Positions 9,207 through 17,967 of a stretch of 64,000 nt of DNA are shown here, in pieces. Numbering within the stretch: position 1 is the stretch's first letter; every line of letters starts with the position of its first letter. The notes beneath the pieces are model-generated. The model worked only from the letters and a program-made list of their open reading frames with translations, was not told where the DNA came from and did not search any database. A program made the position numbers and the translations under genes. The stretch is from Sphingobacterium multivorum (GTDB lineage: Bacteria; Bacteroidota; Bacteroidia; Sphingobacteriales; Sphingobacteriaceae): assembly GCF_900457465.1 (NCBI RefSeq), contig NZ_UAUU01000002.1, forward strand, positions 992,001-1,056,000, written 5' to 3'.

Positions 9207-9596
9207 TTAAACTCTTCTGCGTTTTGGAGGACGACAACCGTTGTGAGGAAGTGGAGTGATATCTTTGATAGTAGTCACATCGATTCCTACTGTTTGCAAT
9301 GTTCTGATTGCCGATTCACGACCAGCACCAGGTCCTTTAACAAACACTTCAACTTTACGTAAACCCAAATCGTGAGCAACTTTTCCACAGTCTTGTGCAG
9401 CCTGACCAGCAGCATATGGCGTGTTCTTTTTAGAACCACGGAAACCCATTTTACCAGCACTAGACCAAGAAATAGTTTGACCTTGATTATTCGTCAAAGT
9501 TACAATGATATTGTTAAACGTTGCGTTAATGTGAGCCTGACCTACAGGTTCGATAACAACGATACGCTTTTTTGCAGCTTTTTTAGTTTTAGCCAT
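9207..9596 (-). CDS. rpsK: Small-subunit ribosomal protein uS11
   Basis: This 129-residue uS11 forms part of the small-subunit platform near the mRNA exit channel. Typical segments are [38 protein letters not shown] and the conserved C-terminal [18 protein letters not shown]. It follows rpsM by 10 bases and precedes rpsD. Confidence 0.98.
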   Translation of the reverse strand: MAKTKKAAKKRIVVIEPVGQAHINATFNNIIVTLTNNQGQTISWSSAGKMGFRGSKKNTPYAAGQAAQDCGKVAHDLGLRKVEVFVKGPGAGRESAIRTLQTVGIDVTTIKDITPLPHNGCRPPKRRRV

Positions 9597-9606
9597 TTCT
9601 TATTTA

Positions 9607-9984
9607 TTATTTAGTAGCTTTTTTCTTGTTTGCAACTGTCTTACGTTTACCTTTACGAGTACGTGAGTTGTTTTTAGTACGTTGACCACGAACTGGTAAG
9701 TGTTTACGGTGACGCAATCCACGGTAACAACCGATATCCATTAAACGTTTGATGTTTAATTGAATTTCAGAACGCAATGCACCTTCAACTTTCAATTCGT
9801 CGTTAATGATGGTACGAATTGCTGCCAATTGATCATCATTCCACTCTTGTACCTTCACATCTTCGCTGATACCAGCTTTTTCCAAGATATATTCAGCTCT
9901 TGTACGACCGATACCAAAAATATAGGTAAGGCCGATCACACCTCTTTTGTTTTTAGGTAAATCAATACCTGCTATCCTTGCCAT
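9607..9984 (-). CDS. rpsM: Small-subunit ribosomal protein uS13
   Basis: This 125-residue uS13 contacts the P-site tRNA and the large subunit through bridge B1. It starts [20 protein letters not shown] and contains the helix-two-turn-helix segment and [20 protein letters not shown] near the C-terminus, followed by a lysine-rich tail. It is 30 bases downstream of rpmJ. Confidence 0.98.
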   Translation of the reverse strand: MARIAGIDLPKNKRGVIGLTYIFGIGRTRAEYILEKAGISEDVKVQEWNDDQLAAIRTIINDELKVEGALRSEIQLNIKRLMDIGCYRGLRHRKHLPVRGQRTKNNSRTRKGKRKTVANKKKATK

Positions 9985-10014
9985 ATAATATTAAGCTATT
10001 ATTTTTTTAATGAA

Positions 10015-10131
10015 TTAACCCTGACGTTGTTTAAACTTTGGGTTCTTTTTGTTGATTACAAAAACTTTACCTTTACGACGGATGATCTTACAGTCCGCGC
10101 TACGTTTTTTTATTGATGCTCTTACTTTCAT
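10015..10131 (-). CDS. rpmJ: Large-subunit ribosomal protein bL36, zinc-free form
   Basis: This small gene encodes 38 residues starting [20 protein letters not shown] and ending [11 protein letters not shown]. The usual zinc ligands C11, C14, C27 and the following His are S11, C14, N27 and F33 here, so only one Cys remains. This is the zinc-independent (C-minus) type. It lies 45 bases after infA and 30 bases before rpsM. Confidence 0.95.
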   Translation of the reverse strand: MKVRASIKKRSADCKIIRRKGKVFVINKKNPKFKQRQG

Positions 10132-10176
10132 GATATTTATTTTTTCAAAAGCTTGCACTAATACAAGGGCTTACGG

Positions 10177-10395
10177 CTATTTATAGCGATAAGTAATCCT
10201 TCCTTTAGTCAAATCATACGGAGACATTTCCAATTTAACTTTATCACCAGGTAAAATTTTGATATAGTGCATGCGCATTTTACCAGAAATATGGGCAATG
10301 ATTTCATGTCCATTTTCCAACTCTACCCTAAACATAGCATTAGAAAGTGCCTCTCTAATTATACCGTCTTGTTCTATTGAGGCTTGTTTAGCCAT
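10177..10395 (-). CDS. infA: Translation initiation factor IF-1
   Basis: This 72-residue single OB-fold protein occupies the ribosomal A site during initiation. It has the conserved [39 protein letters not shown] and [18 protein letters not shown] segments. It lies between map and rpmJ, the usual order, and has its own promoter just upstream (10440-10470). Confidence 0.98.
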   Translation of the reverse strand: MAKQASIEQDGIIREALSNAMFRVELENGHEIIAHISGKMRMHYIKILPGDKVKLEMSPYDLTKGRITYRYK

Positions 10396-10439
10396 ATATT
10401 CTCGATTAAATTTAATTTAAAAGCCTGCGAACAGGAGTG

Positions 10440-10470
10440 CAAAGATAAATAAAAATAATTGAAAACCAAC
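10440..10470 (-). promoter_or_regulatory. Internal promoter for infA and the alpha operon
   Basis: On the minus strand GTTG (10467-10470) is followed by exactly 19 bases and then TATCTTTG (10440-10447), a clean match to TTG-N19-TAnnTTTG. It overlaps the end of map and lies 45 bases before the infA ATG. A small CCTG-TTCG-CAGG hairpin follows in the leader. Confidence 0.75.
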
Positions 10471-11252
10471 TACTTTTTGTTCAAAACTTTCTCTACATGT
10501 TCGAATGTCAGCAACAAATCTGGTTCTCCTTTTCGGATTGCAACCATCTGTTCGAAGTGCGCCGATAATTTCCCATCCACTGTACTTACTGTCCAACCAT
10601 CATCCCAAAAACGAACACCCGCACGCCCTGCATTGATCATCGGTTCGATACAAATAACCAAACCTTCTTCCAATTTAGGACCAGCACCTCGTTTTCCATA
10701 ATTTGGAACCTCAGGTTTTTCATGTAAGTGATAACCAACACCGTGTCCAACCAGTTCACGAACAATTCCGAATCCGAATTTGCTCACATACTCCTGAACA
10801 GCTGAAGAAATATCCCCAACACGTTTACCAGCCACCGCCTGTTCAACACCTTTGTACAATGATTCCTTTGTTACATCCAGTAACAACTGTGCTTCTTCAG
10901 ATATTTCACCTACACCAAAGGTGTATGCTGAATCACTGATAAAACCATTCAAATTGACACCACCATCGACCGAAACAAGATCTCCATCTTTAATTTCATA
11001 ATCACTTGGAAAGCCGTGTACAATTTGATCGTTGACAGATATACACAAAGAATATGGAAATCCCTGATAATTTAAGAACGCAGGCGTTCCGCCGTTATCA
11101 TGAATATACTCATAAGCTAATTTATCAAGAGATATAGTCTTTACCCCAGGCTTAATCACTTTTGCGATTTCACCAAGCAATTGCGAAAGCACATCTGCTG
11201 ACTTTCGCAATTGCTCTATATCTTCTGCTGACTTATAAAATACTTTAGACAT
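10470..11252 (-). CDS. map: Type I methionine aminopeptidase
   Basis: This 260-residue enzyme removes N-terminal Met from new proteins. The five metal ligands can be placed in order: Asp in SVDGGVNLNGFISDSAYTFG (two Asp, about residues 97 and 108), His in VGHGVGYHLHEKP (about 172), Glu in GLVICIEPMIN (about 204) and Glu in SAHFEQMVAI (about 235). It follows secY by 9 bases, a common arrangement that couples the translocon, Met removal and initiation-factor genes. Confidence 0.97.
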   Translation of the reverse strand: MSKVFYKSAEDIEQLRKSADVLSQLLGEIAKVIKPGVKTISLDKLAYEYIHDNGGTPAFLNYQGFPYSLCISVNDQIVHGFPSDYEIKDGDLVSVDGGVNLNGFISDSAYTFGVGEISEEAQLLLDVTKESLYKGVEQAVAGKRVGDISSAVQEYVSKFGFGIVRELVGHGVGYHLHEKPEVPNYGKRGAGPKLEEGLVICIEPMINAGRAGVRFWDDGWTVSTVDGKLSAHFEQMVAIRKGEPDLLLTFEHVEKVLNKK

Positions 11253-11261
11253 CTAAAGAAA

Positions 11262-12599
11262 TTAAATTGCCGAATGATCCATTCCCTCAACAGACGCGGC
11301 CGAACGACCTTTAATACGACCTGTTTTCATTAATCCATCGTAATGACGCATCAATAAATGAGATTCGATCTGTTGCAAAGTATCCAACACCACACCTACT
11401 AAAATCAATAATGACGTACCACCGTAGAAGTGCGCAAATTGATTGTTAATACCAAACAAACTTGCAATAGCAGGTAGAATAGCAATGATCGCTAAGAAAA
11501 TTGCACCTGGAAATGTAATATTTGATATTACGCGGTCTATAAAATTACTAGTTTCCAATCCCGGTTTAATACCTGGTACAAAACCTCCGTTCTTCTTCAT
11601 GTCGTCCGACATCTGTTGTGGGTTCACCATAATCGCTGTATAGAAAAACGTAAATGCGATAATTAACACCGCAAATGTCACGTTGTATGCAACAGAAGTA
11701 TAGTTACTCAACGAAGTCAAAAATTCCGACTGAAGATTTGGGAAGAACTGTCCTAAACTCATTGGCACAAACATGATTGCCTGCGCAAAAATGATAGGCA
11801 TTACACCTGCAGCATTTACCTTTAACGGTATATACTGACGTACTCCACCGACTTGCTTGTTTCCAACGATTTTCTTCGCGTATTGTACAGGGATCTTACG
11901 AACACCTTGTACGATCAAGATCGTAAAGATCACAACAAAGAACAAAGCTACAAATTCAAGCAACAATGGAATTGGACCACCACCACCTTTCGCCATTCTA
12001 GAAACCCATTCCGCAGTGATACCACTTGGCAATTGAGCGATAATACCAGTCATGATGATCAAAGAAATACCATTACCGATACCTTTATCCGTAATTTTCT
12101 CTCCTAACCACATCACAAATAAAGTACCGCCTGTCAAAACTATAGCAGTCAGAATAGTGAATAATGGGTCAGCTATTGTCTTAGCACTTGGCTCGATTTG
12201 AGTACGTACATAAGCAAAAGCTTGAAGCAAAGTAATCCCTAAAGTTAAATAGCGAGTAATTTGATTCATTTTTTGACGACCACTTTCCCCTTCCTTCTGC
12301 ATCTTTTGGAAGTAAGGAACCGCGATGCCCAGCAATTGAACAACAATGGATGCCGAGATATATGGCATTACCCCTAAAGCAAAGATAGCCGAACGAGAGA
12401 ATGATCCTCCCGCAAACATATCCAGTAAGCCCAATAAACCCTCTTTTTGACCAGAAGCCAAAGCATGAGGATTTACACCTGGTAATACCACGTGACATCC
12501 AATACGGTAAATCAAAAGAAAAAGTAAGGTATTTAGAATACGCGTACGTAAATCATCGATTTTCCAAATATTGGTTAAGGTTGTGATTAGTTTCTTCAT
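11262..12599 (-). CDS. secY: Protein translocase subunit SecY
   Basis: This 445-residue inner-membrane protein forms the Sec channel and should have ten transmembrane helices. Recognisable regions are the N-terminal DDLRTRILNTLLFLLIYRIG, the plug/TM2 region with ALGVMPYISASIVVQLL, the loop EGESGRQKMNQITRYLT, GNGISLIIMTGII, and the C-terminal loop before HLLMRHYDGLMKTGRIKGR. It follows rplO by 3 bases. It is intact. Confidence 0.98.
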   Translation of the reverse strand: MKKLITTLTNIWKIDDLRTRILNTLLFLLIYRIGCHVVLPGVNPHALASGQKEGLLGLLDMFAGGSFSRSAIFALGVMPYISASIVVQLLGIAVPYFQKMQKEGESGRQKMNQITRYLTLGITLLQAFAYVRTQIEPSAKTIADPLFTILTAIVLTGGTLFVMWLGEKITDKGIGNGISLIIMTGIIAQLPSGITAEWVSRMAKGGGGPIPLLLEFVALFFVVIFTILIVQGVRKIPVQYAKKIVGNKQVGGVRQYIPLKVNAAGVMPIIFAQAIMFVPMSLGQFFPNLQSEFLTSLSNYTSVAYNVTFAVLIIAFTFFYTAIMVNPQQMSDDMKKNGGFVPGIKPGLETSNFIDRVISNITFPGAIFLAIIAILPAIASLFGINNQFAHFYGGTSLLILVGVVLDTLQQIESHLLMRHYDGLMKTGRIKGRSAASVEGMDHSAI

Positions 12600-12602
12600 T
12601 TA

Positions 12603-13049
12603 TTAAATTTTAACGATAGAACCGCCTGCAGCTTCAATAGCTTTTTGAGCAGAAGCAGTAAACGCGTGCGCTGTTACTTCAACTTTAGCTTTCAACTCAC
12701 CGCGACCCAAGATTTTAACTTTGTCATTTTTAGACACTAAACCATGAGCTTTCAATGCGTCGAAATCTACAGCTGTTAAATTGTATTTCTCGATCAACGC
12801 TTGTAAAGTATCTAAGTTTACACCATTATACTCAACACGGTTGATGTTTTTGAAACCAAATTTAGGCACACGACGTTGCAAAGGCATTTGACCACCTTCG
12901 AAACCGATTTTCGTAGAGTGACCTGAACGAGAACCAGCACCTTTGTGACCACGTGTTGAAGTACCACCACGACCAGAACCAGTACCACGGCCAATACGTT
13001 TGCTACTTTTTACTGCACCTTTTGCAGGTTTTAAATTACTTAAGTTCAT
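12603..13049 (-). CDS. rplO: Large-subunit ribosomal protein uL15
   Basis: This 148-residue uL15 starts MNLSNLKPAKGAVKSSKRIG and has the Gly/Arg-rich loop TGSGRGGTSTRGHKGAGSRS, followed by GFEGGQMPLQRRVPKFGF. It sits between rpmD and secY in the spc order. A 119-base gap containing a hairpin precedes it. Confidence 0.98.
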   Translation of the reverse strand: MNLSNLKPAKGAVKSSKRIGRGTGSGRGGTSTRGHKGAGSRSGHSTKIGFEGGQMPLQRRVPKFGFKNINRVEYNGVNLDTLQALIEKYNLTAVDFDALKAHGLVSKNDKVKILGRGELKAKVEVTAHAFTASAQKAIEAAGGSIVKI

Positions 13050-13131
13050 TTTTAAACTAAATTGTGCTAGCCCTTCGCTCTCACTAAACAGGTACTAGCG
13101 ATTAAAAAATAATGATTATTAATAACAAGTA

Positions 13132-13159
13132 ATGGAAGAAGCCCAAAGACCTCTTCCAT
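13132..13159 (-). other. Hairpin in the rpmD-rplO gap
   Basis: ATGGAAGA (13132-13139) and TCTTCCAT (13152-13159) form an 8-base stem with a 12-base loop. No T run follows on the minus strand. A second shorter inverted repeat based on GCTAG lies closer to rplO. Confidence 0.5.
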
Positions 13160-13168
13160 ATGCTAATA

Positions 13169-13348
13169 TTAAATAGTTTCGATAGCTACTAAATGGTTTA
13201 CTTTACGTACCATTCCAATAATTGATGGAGTAGCTTCAACTTCTACTGAGTGGTTGATTCTTTTCAAACCCAATGCCTCAATAGTTTTCTTTTGGCGCTC
13301 GCTTCTGTCGATAACGCTCTTTATCTGGGTGATTTTGATTTTTGCCAT
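13169..13348 (-). CDS. rpmD: Large-subunit ribosomal protein uL30
   Basis: A 59-residue frame from the ATG at 13348: MAKIKITQIKSVIDRSERQK, then KTIEALGLKRINHSVEVEAT and IIGMVRKVNHLVAIETI. This is the short bacterial uL30, with the KxTLxALGLxK-type motif. It lies 5 bases after rpsE. Confidence 0.96.
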   Translation of the reverse strand: MAKIKITQIKSVIDRSERQKKTIEALGLKRINHSVEVEATPSIIGMVRKVNHLVAIETI

Positions 13349-13353
13349 GATAA

Positions 13354-13872
13354 TTAACCGTTAAATACTTTATTCAAATCGACACCGCGGTGTTGTGCTA
13401 CTGTATACGCATCACGCATATCTGCTAAAGCAGTTACAGTTGCTTTTACCACGTTGTGTGGGTTAGAAGAACCTAATGATTTAGCCAATACATCTTTGAT
13501 ACCAGCAGACTCCAATACTGCACGCATTGCACCACCTGCTAAAACTCCTGTACCACCTACAGCTGGTTTAATCAAAACTGAACCACCAGAATATTTACCA
13601 TATTGTGCGTGCGGAACAGTACCTTTGATAATAGGAACTTTTACCAAATTTTTCTTTGCGTCATCGATACCTTTCGTGATTGCTTCAGTTACCTCTTTAG
13701 CTTTACCTAAACCGTAACCAACGATACCGTTTTCATCACCTACTACAACAATTGCAGAGAAGCTGAAAGTACGACCACCTTTAGTAACTTTAGCTACACG
13801 TTGGATACTTACTAAGCGATCTTTTAATTCAATTTCGCTTGATTTTACTCTTTTTATATTGCTTAATGCCAT
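13354..13872 (-). CDS. rpsE: Small-subunit ribosomal protein uS5
   Basis: This 172-residue uS5 has the N-terminal double-stranded RNA-binding fold ([20 protein letters not shown] and [14 protein letters not shown]) and the C-terminal domain with [19 protein letters not shown]. It contributes to decoding accuracy. It lies 12 bases after rplR and 5 before rpmD. Confidence 0.98.
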   Translation of the reverse strand: MALSNIKRVKSSEIELKDRLVSIQRVAKVTKGGRTFSFSAIVVVGDENGIVGYGLGKAKEVTEAITKGIDDAKKNLVKVPIIKGTVPHAQYGKYSGGSVLIKPAVGGTGVLAGGAMRAVLESAGIKDVLAKSLGSSNPHNVVKATVTALADMRDAYTVAQHRGVDLNKVFNG

Positions 13873-13884
13873 TTCTTTCTATGA

Positions 13885-14238
13885 TTAAAAGTCTAAACCG
13901 CCTTCGCGAGCACCTTCAGCCAAAGATTTGATACGGCCATGGTATAAGTACCCATTACGGTCAAAAACTACTTTATTAATACCTGCTGCTAATGCTTTTT
14001 CAGCCACCAATTTACCTACAGCTTTAGATTGATCAACCTTGTTACCAGATGCAACAAACTCTTTTGACAAGCTAGATGCAGCAACTAATGTTTTGCCTGC
14101 ATTGTCATCAATGATTTGCGCATAGATACCTTTGTTACTTCTAAAAACCGATAAACGTGGACGTTCAGACGTTCCAGCAAGGTTTTTTCTGATTCCTTTT
14201 TTGATTCTCTCTCTACGAGATGCTTTTTGTCCTGCCAT
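13885..14238 (-). CDS. rplR: Large-subunit ribosomal protein uL18
   Basis: This 117-residue 5S rRNA-binding protein has [20 protein letters not shown], the central [14 protein letters not shown] and the conserved C-terminus [20 protein letters not shown]. It is 5 bases after rplF and 12 bases before rpsE. Confidence 0.98.
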   Translation of the reverse strand: MAGQKASRRERIKKGIRKNLAGTSERPRLSVFRSNKGIYAQIIDDNAGKTLVAASSLSKEFVASGNKVDQSKAVGKLVAEKALAAGINKVVFDRNGYLYHGRIKSLAEGAREGGLDF

Positions 14239-14243
14239 GATTA

Positions 14244-14798
14244 TTATTTTTTAGCTGATTTACCTGCTTTTCTTCTCAATACTTCACCTGCAAACTTGAC
14301 ACCTTTTCCTTTGTAAGGTTCTGGTTTACGGAAGCCACGGATTTTAGCCGCTACCTGACCGATCAATTGTTTGTCAGCACACTCTAAAGTGATTGTAGGG
14401 TTTTTACCTTTGTCAGCAGTAGTTGATACTTTAACCTCGTTTGGCAATACAAAAACAATCTGGTGAGAGAAACCTAAAGTTAACTCTAATACATTACCAG
14501 TACTTGAAGCACGGTAACCTACACCGACTAACTCTTGCGTAGTTTTGTAACCTTCAGTCACACCGTGAACCATGTTAGCCAACAGGGAACGGTATAGACC
14601 GTGTAATGCTTTGTGTTTCTTTTGATCAGTTGGACGTGTTACAACGATATTACCCTCTTCTTGAGCAATCGTGATGTCACGGTCAACTTGTTGTGTTAAT
14701 TCGCCTTTAGGACCTTTTACTGAAACTAAGTTTTTGTCCGAAATAGTAACAGTTACCCCAGCAGGGATAGCGATAGGCGCTTTTCCAATTCTTGACAT
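14244..14798 (-). CDS. rplF: Large-subunit ribosomal protein uL6
   Basis: This 184-residue uL6 starts [20 protein letters not shown] and ends with the 23S-binding motif around [20 protein letters not shown]. It consists of the usual two similar domains. In the raw sequence its start lies inside the over-extended rpsH frame; after correcting rpsH the two genes are 21 bases apart. Confidence 0.98.
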   Translation of the reverse strand: MSRIGKAPIAIPAGVTVTISDKNLVSVKGPKGELTQQVDRDITIAQEEGNIVVTRPTDQKKHKALHGLYRSLLANMVHGVTEGYKTTQELVGVGYRASSTGNVLELTLGFSHQIVFVLPNEVKVSTTADKGKNPTITLECADKQLIGQVAAKIRGFRKPEPYKGKGVKFAGEVLRRKAGKSAKK

Positions 14799-14819
14799 TT
14801 CTTTGTGCTTTTACCTAGA

Positions 14820-15217
14820 TTAATAAACGTAACATAAACTTCACCACCAACATTTTGAAGTCTAGCTTCCTTATCTGTCATTACACCTTTCGATGTTGAC
14901 AAGATAGCAATACCTAAACCGTTCAAAACACGAGGCATAGTATCAACGCTTGCATACTTTCTTAAACCAGGTTTACTCACACGTGTCAACGTACGAATAG
15001 CCGGAATTTTGCTAATTGGATTATATTTCAATGCGATTTTGATCGTACCCTGTACGCCATTCTCATCGAATTTGTAATTAGCAATGTAACCTTTGTCAAA
15101 AAGAACTTTAGTGATCTCTTTTTTTAGGTTCGATGCAGGAATTTCAACAACCCTGTGGTTGGCCTTGATGGCATTCCTTACTCGTGTAAGGTAATCCGCA
15201 ATTGGATCTGTAGTCAT
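14820..15217 (-). pseudogene. rpsH: Small-subunit ribosomal protein uS8, frameshifted near the C-terminus
   Basis: The frame from 15217 is a normal uS8 ([20 protein letters not shown] ... [20 protein letters not shown]) until its last few residues. After GGEV the frame should read LCYVY and stop at 14820-14822. Instead one T is missing from the short run at 14836-14838 (plus-strand AAA), and the frame runs on into rplF to 14753. Restoring one base gives exactly 132 residues, the family length. uS8 is essential, so a sequencing error is by far the best explanation. Confidence 0.9.
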
Positions 15218-15300
15218 TATATATGAAAATTTGTGACAGCGGTTTCCCTCCCAACCATTGGTATGGGACCTTCTATCTGTTAAACAATTTTAAAATGCAA

Positions 15301-15334
15301 AAAACCCCGGCAATCCTCAGTTGAATTGCCCGGG
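15301..15334 (-). terminator. Terminator-like hairpin between rpsN and rpsH
   Basis: On the minus strand CCCGGGCAAT and ATTGCCGGGG pair over 9 of 10 positions around a 10-base loop and are followed by six T. It has the form of a Rho-independent terminator in the middle of the spc cluster, 84 bases before rpsH. It may attenuate transcripts arriving from upstream. Confidence 0.7.
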
Positions 15335-15365
15335 CAAAATTAAGTATTTTTTTTTAATTACCAAG
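15335..15365 (-). promoter_or_regulatory. Internal promoter between rpsN and rpsH
   Basis: On the minus strand CTTG (15362-15365) is followed by 19 bases and TAATTTTG (15335-15342), a good match to the Bacteroidota consensus. Transcription would begin within the first arm of the adjacent hairpin, so new transcripts would lack part of that stem. Confidence 0.65.
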
Positions 15366-15627
15366 AAGCTTTTTTCACCCCTGGGATTTTGCCATCTAAA
15401 GCCATCTCACGGAATGTTACACGAGAGATACCGAATTGACGCATATATCCTTTAGGACGGCCAGTCAATTTACAACGATTGTGTAAACGTACTGGAGAAG
15501 CATTTTTAGGCAATTTATCTAATGCAACGTAATCGCCAGCAGCTTTTAATTCTGCACGTTTTGCCGCATATTTAGCTACCAATTTAGCGCGTTTTACTTC
15601 GCGTGCTTTTAATCCTTCTTTAGCCAT
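15358..15627 (-). CDS. rpsN: Small-subunit ribosomal protein uS14, zinc-free long form
   Basis: This 89-residue uS14 has the conserved [20 protein letters not shown] and ends [11 protein letters not shown]. The zinc-binding CxxC pairs of the short form are absent (one Cys only), so this is the long zinc-independent type. Its start overlaps rplE by 8 bases, so it is translationally coupled. Confidence 0.97.
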   Translation of the reverse strand: MAKEGLKAREVKRAKLVAKYAAKRAELKAAGDYVALDKLPKNASPVRLHNRCKLTGRPKGYMRQFGISRVTFREMALDGKIPGVKKASW

Positions 15628-16189
15628 TGTTATTAGTATTTTGATTTTTAAATGGTAAACCGAATTGTTTCAACAATTCTAAAGCCTCAACATCATTTTG
15701 AGCTGAAGTCACGAAAGTGATGTCCATACCTTGGATCTTGTTGATTTTGTCAATGTTGATCTCAGGGAAAATGATTTGCTCAGTGATACCTAAGTTATAG
15801 TTACCACGTCCGTCAAAGCCTTTATCGTTGATACCGCGGAAGTCACGAATACGTGGAAGCGATACTGCTACCAAACGGTCCAAGAACTCAAACATATTGT
15901 TGTCACGTAAAGTAACACGTGCCCCTACAGGCATACCTTTACGTAATTTAAAGTTTGAAATATCTTTTTTCGATTTTGTAGCAACGGCTTGTTGACCTGT
16001 GATTAAAGTCAACTCAGCGATAGCGTTATCGATTAATTTTTTGTCAGCTGTTGCAGCTCCTACGCCTTGTGAAACAACGATTTTCTCAAGTTTAGGAACC
16101 TGCATAATACTTTTATACTGAAATTTTTCTTGAAGTGCTTTACGGATTTCCTCCGCATATTTCACTTTTAATCTTGGTACGTAAGTCAT
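15620..16189 (-). CDS. rplE: Large-subunit ribosomal protein uL5
   Basis: This 189-residue uL5 binds 5S rRNA and the P-site tRNA. It contains [20 protein letters not shown], the [14 protein letters not shown] motif and [20 protein letters not shown]. It overlaps rplX by one base and rpsN by eight. Confidence 0.98.
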   Translation of the reverse strand: MTYVPRLKVKYAEEIRKALQEKFQYKSIMQVPKLEKIVVSQGVGAATADKKLIDNAIAELTLITGQQAVATKSKKDISNFKLRKGMPVGARVTLRDNNMFEFLDRLVAVSLPRIRDFRGINDKGFDGRGNYNLGITEQIIFPEINIDKINKIQGMDITFVTSAQNDVEALELLKQFGLPFKNQNTNNNG

Positions 16190-16533
16190 TATTTAATTTC
16201 CTCCCCTGATTTTTTAGCGTAACGAACTAATTTACCATCTGCATTTAACTTACGACCTACACGTGTAGTTGCACCTGTTTTAGGATCGATAACAGCTAAA
16301 TTAGAGATGTGAATACCAGCTTCTTTCTCAATGATACCACCATTAGGATTAGCTGCACTTGGTTTAGTGTGTTTTTTTACGATGTTAGCGCCCTCAACGA
16401 TAGCTCTATTTTTATCCACTAAAACAGTTAATACTTTTCCTTGAACACCTTTAGAGTTACCAGCGATAACTTTCACTAAATCACCTTTTTTAATTTTGAT
16501 TTTGTGCGTAGTTGTTTTTGTTTTCTGTGCCAT
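16189..16533 (-). CDS. rplX: Large-subunit ribosomal protein uL24
   Basis: This 114-residue uL24 starts an assembly domain with a KOW motif ([20 protein letters not shown], residues 13-32) and continues with [13 protein letters not shown] and [15 protein letters not shown]. It lies 2 bases after rplN and shares one base with rplE. Confidence 0.98.
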   Translation of the reverse strand: MAQKTKTTTHKIKIKKGDLVKVIAGNSKGVQGKVLTVLVDKNRAIVEGANIVKKHTKPSAANPNGGIIEKEAGIHISNLAVIDPKTGATTRVGRKLNADGKLVRYAKKSGEEIK

Positions 16534-16535
16534 AA

Positions 16536-16904
16536 TTATAAAACCTCCGGTGCTAATGATACAATTTTCATGAACTGTTTCTCACGCAACTCTCTAGCAA
16601 CAGGGCCAAAGATACGTGTACCACGTGGTTCATCATTATTATTTAATAATACAGCGGCGTTATCATCGAAACGGATGTATGAACCATCTTTACGACGGAT
16701 TTCCTTTTTCGTTCTAACCACTACTGCTTTAGAAACGGAACCTTTTTTCACGTTTCCTGAAGGCATAGCGCTTTTCACCGATACAACAATCTTATCTCCG
16801 ATTGATGCATAACGCTTGCGCGTACCGCCCAATACACGGATTACTAAAACTTGTTTAGCACCGCTATTGTCAGCTACATTAAGTCTTGATTCTTGTTGTA
16901 CCAT
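16536..16904 (-). CDS. rplN: Large-subunit ribosomal protein uL14
   Basis: This 122-residue uL14 starts [20 protein letters not shown] and ends [20 protein letters not shown], both near-invariant in the family. It lies at the subunit interface near the factor-binding site. It is 5 bases after rpsQ. Confidence 0.98.
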   Translation of the reverse strand: MVQQESRLNVADNSGAKQVLVIRVLGGTRKRYASIGDKIVVSVKSAMPSGNVKKGSVSKAVVVRTKKEIRRKDGSYIRFDDNAAVLLNNNDEPRGTRIFGPVARELREKQFMKIVSLAPEVL

Positions 16905-16909
16905 GTTAT

Positions 16910-17161
16910 TTAGCTCTTTCTATAATTTCTACTAATCTCCAGTTTTTTTGTTTTACTCAGCGGACGAGTTTCCATAATTAATACCGTATCGCCGATACCG
17001 CAGGTATTAGTTTCGTCATGAGCTTTAAATTTAGTAGTTTTTTTAACGAACTTACCATAGATCGGGTGTTTCACTTTACGTTCCACTGATACCACGATAG
17101 ACTTGTCCATCTTGTTGCTAACTACTAAGCCGATTCTTGTTTTTCTTAAATTTCTTTCCAT
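16910..17161 (-). CDS. rpsQ: Small-subunit ribosomal protein uS17
   Basis: This 83-residue OB-fold protein has the family signature [20 protein letters not shown] and the segment [19 protein letters not shown]. It lies 14 bases after rpmC and 5 before rplN. Confidence 0.97.
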   Translation of the reverse strand: MERNLRKTRIGLVVSNKMDKSIVVSVERKVKHPIYGKFVKKTTKFKAHDETNTCGIGDTVLIMETRPLSKTKKLEISRNYRKS

Positions 17162-17175
17162 TTCGACTTTAAATT

Positions 17176-17393
17176 TTACGCCTCAGAGGCTGTTTCATTT
17201 TTAGCTGCAGCTTTGCGTGCACTGATCTCTGTACTGATACGAGCGATAGTTTTGCGTGCTGCTTTGATCACGTTAGGGTTCTCAATAGCTGAAACAGCAT
17301 GTGCAAATTTCAATTTTGTAAGGGCTGTTTTCTCTTCTACAAGACGAGCTTTTAAGTCCTCATTAGATAATTCTAAATTTCTGAATTTTTCAT
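17176..17393 (-). pseudogene. rpmC: Large-subunit ribosomal protein uL29, frameshifted near the N-terminus
   Basis: The ATG at 17393 reads MKNSEI and then hits TAG. In the next frame the rest of uL29 continues: LELSNEDLKARLVEEKTALT, KLKFAHAVSAIENPNVIKAA and RKTIARISTEISARKAAAK. Adding one T to the run at 17375-17377 restores a single 72-residue uL29 with the family start MKNSEI and stop at 17176-17178. The gene lies between rplP and rpsQ, the universal order. The defect is most simply a one-base homopolymer error. Confidence 0.88.
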
Positions 17394-17434
17394 GTTTTTT
17401 CAGTTGTTATTTGGGTTATCATCGCTTTATATAT

Positions 17435-17461
17435 AGCGTTAGGGGTAACGGCCCTAACGCT
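17435..17461 (-). other. Strong hairpin between rplP and rpmC
   Basis: AGCGTTAGGG (17435-17444) and CCCTAACGCT (17452-17461) form a perfect 10-base stem with a 7-base loop. An A/T-rich stretch follows but no T run. It fills the 92-base gap and could be an RNA processing or regulatory structure. Confidence 0.65.
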
Positions 17462-17485
17462 TAAATGATGACATTACCAAGATTT

Positions 17486-17908
17486 TTATGCTTCAACGTA
17501 GTCTCTACGAATCACAAACTTAGTTTGAACCGGAAGTTTTTGAGCTGCAAGGCGTAAAGCTTCTTTGGCAATTTCCAAAGGCACACCTTCTGCTTCAAAT
17601 AACATACGGCCTGGGCGTACTACTGCTACCCAGTATTCTGGAGCACCCTTACCTTTACCCATACGTACCTCTGCAGGTTTTTTCGTAACAGGTTTATCAG
17701 GGAAAATACGAATCCAAACTTGACCTTCACGTTTCATATAACGTGTAACCGCAATACGAGCTGCCTCGATTTGACGACTAGTGATCCATGCTTGCTCCAT
17801 TGTTTTGATACCGAAAGAACCGAAAGCTAACTCCGCTCCACGAGAAGCGTTACCTTTCATGCGGCCTTTCTGCATCTTTCTGAACTTCGTTCTTTTTGGC
17901 TGTAACAT
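17486..17908 (-). CDS. rplP: Large-subunit ribosomal protein uL16
   Basis: This 140-residue uL16 begins [20 protein letters not shown] and contains [20 protein letters not shown] and [13 protein letters not shown]. It organises the A-site tRNA-binding region of 23S rRNA. It lies 59 bases after rpsC. Confidence 0.98.
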   Translation of the reverse strand: MLQPKRTKFRKMQKGRMKGNASRGAELAFGSFGIKTMEQAWITSRQIEAARIAVTRYMKREGQVWIRIFPDKPVTKKPAEVRMGKGKGAPEYWVAVVRPGRMLFEAEGVPLEIAKEALRLAAQKLPVQTKFVIRRDYVEA

Positions 17909-17967
17909 GTTCGTATACTTTTTAAATCTGCTTTTTCAGCAGGTTTTTGTTGTAATCTAAATAACTA

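Noticed and set aside
12181..12498. Minus-strand frame inside secY
   Set aside because: Out-of-phase frame within an intact secY; no family resemblance.
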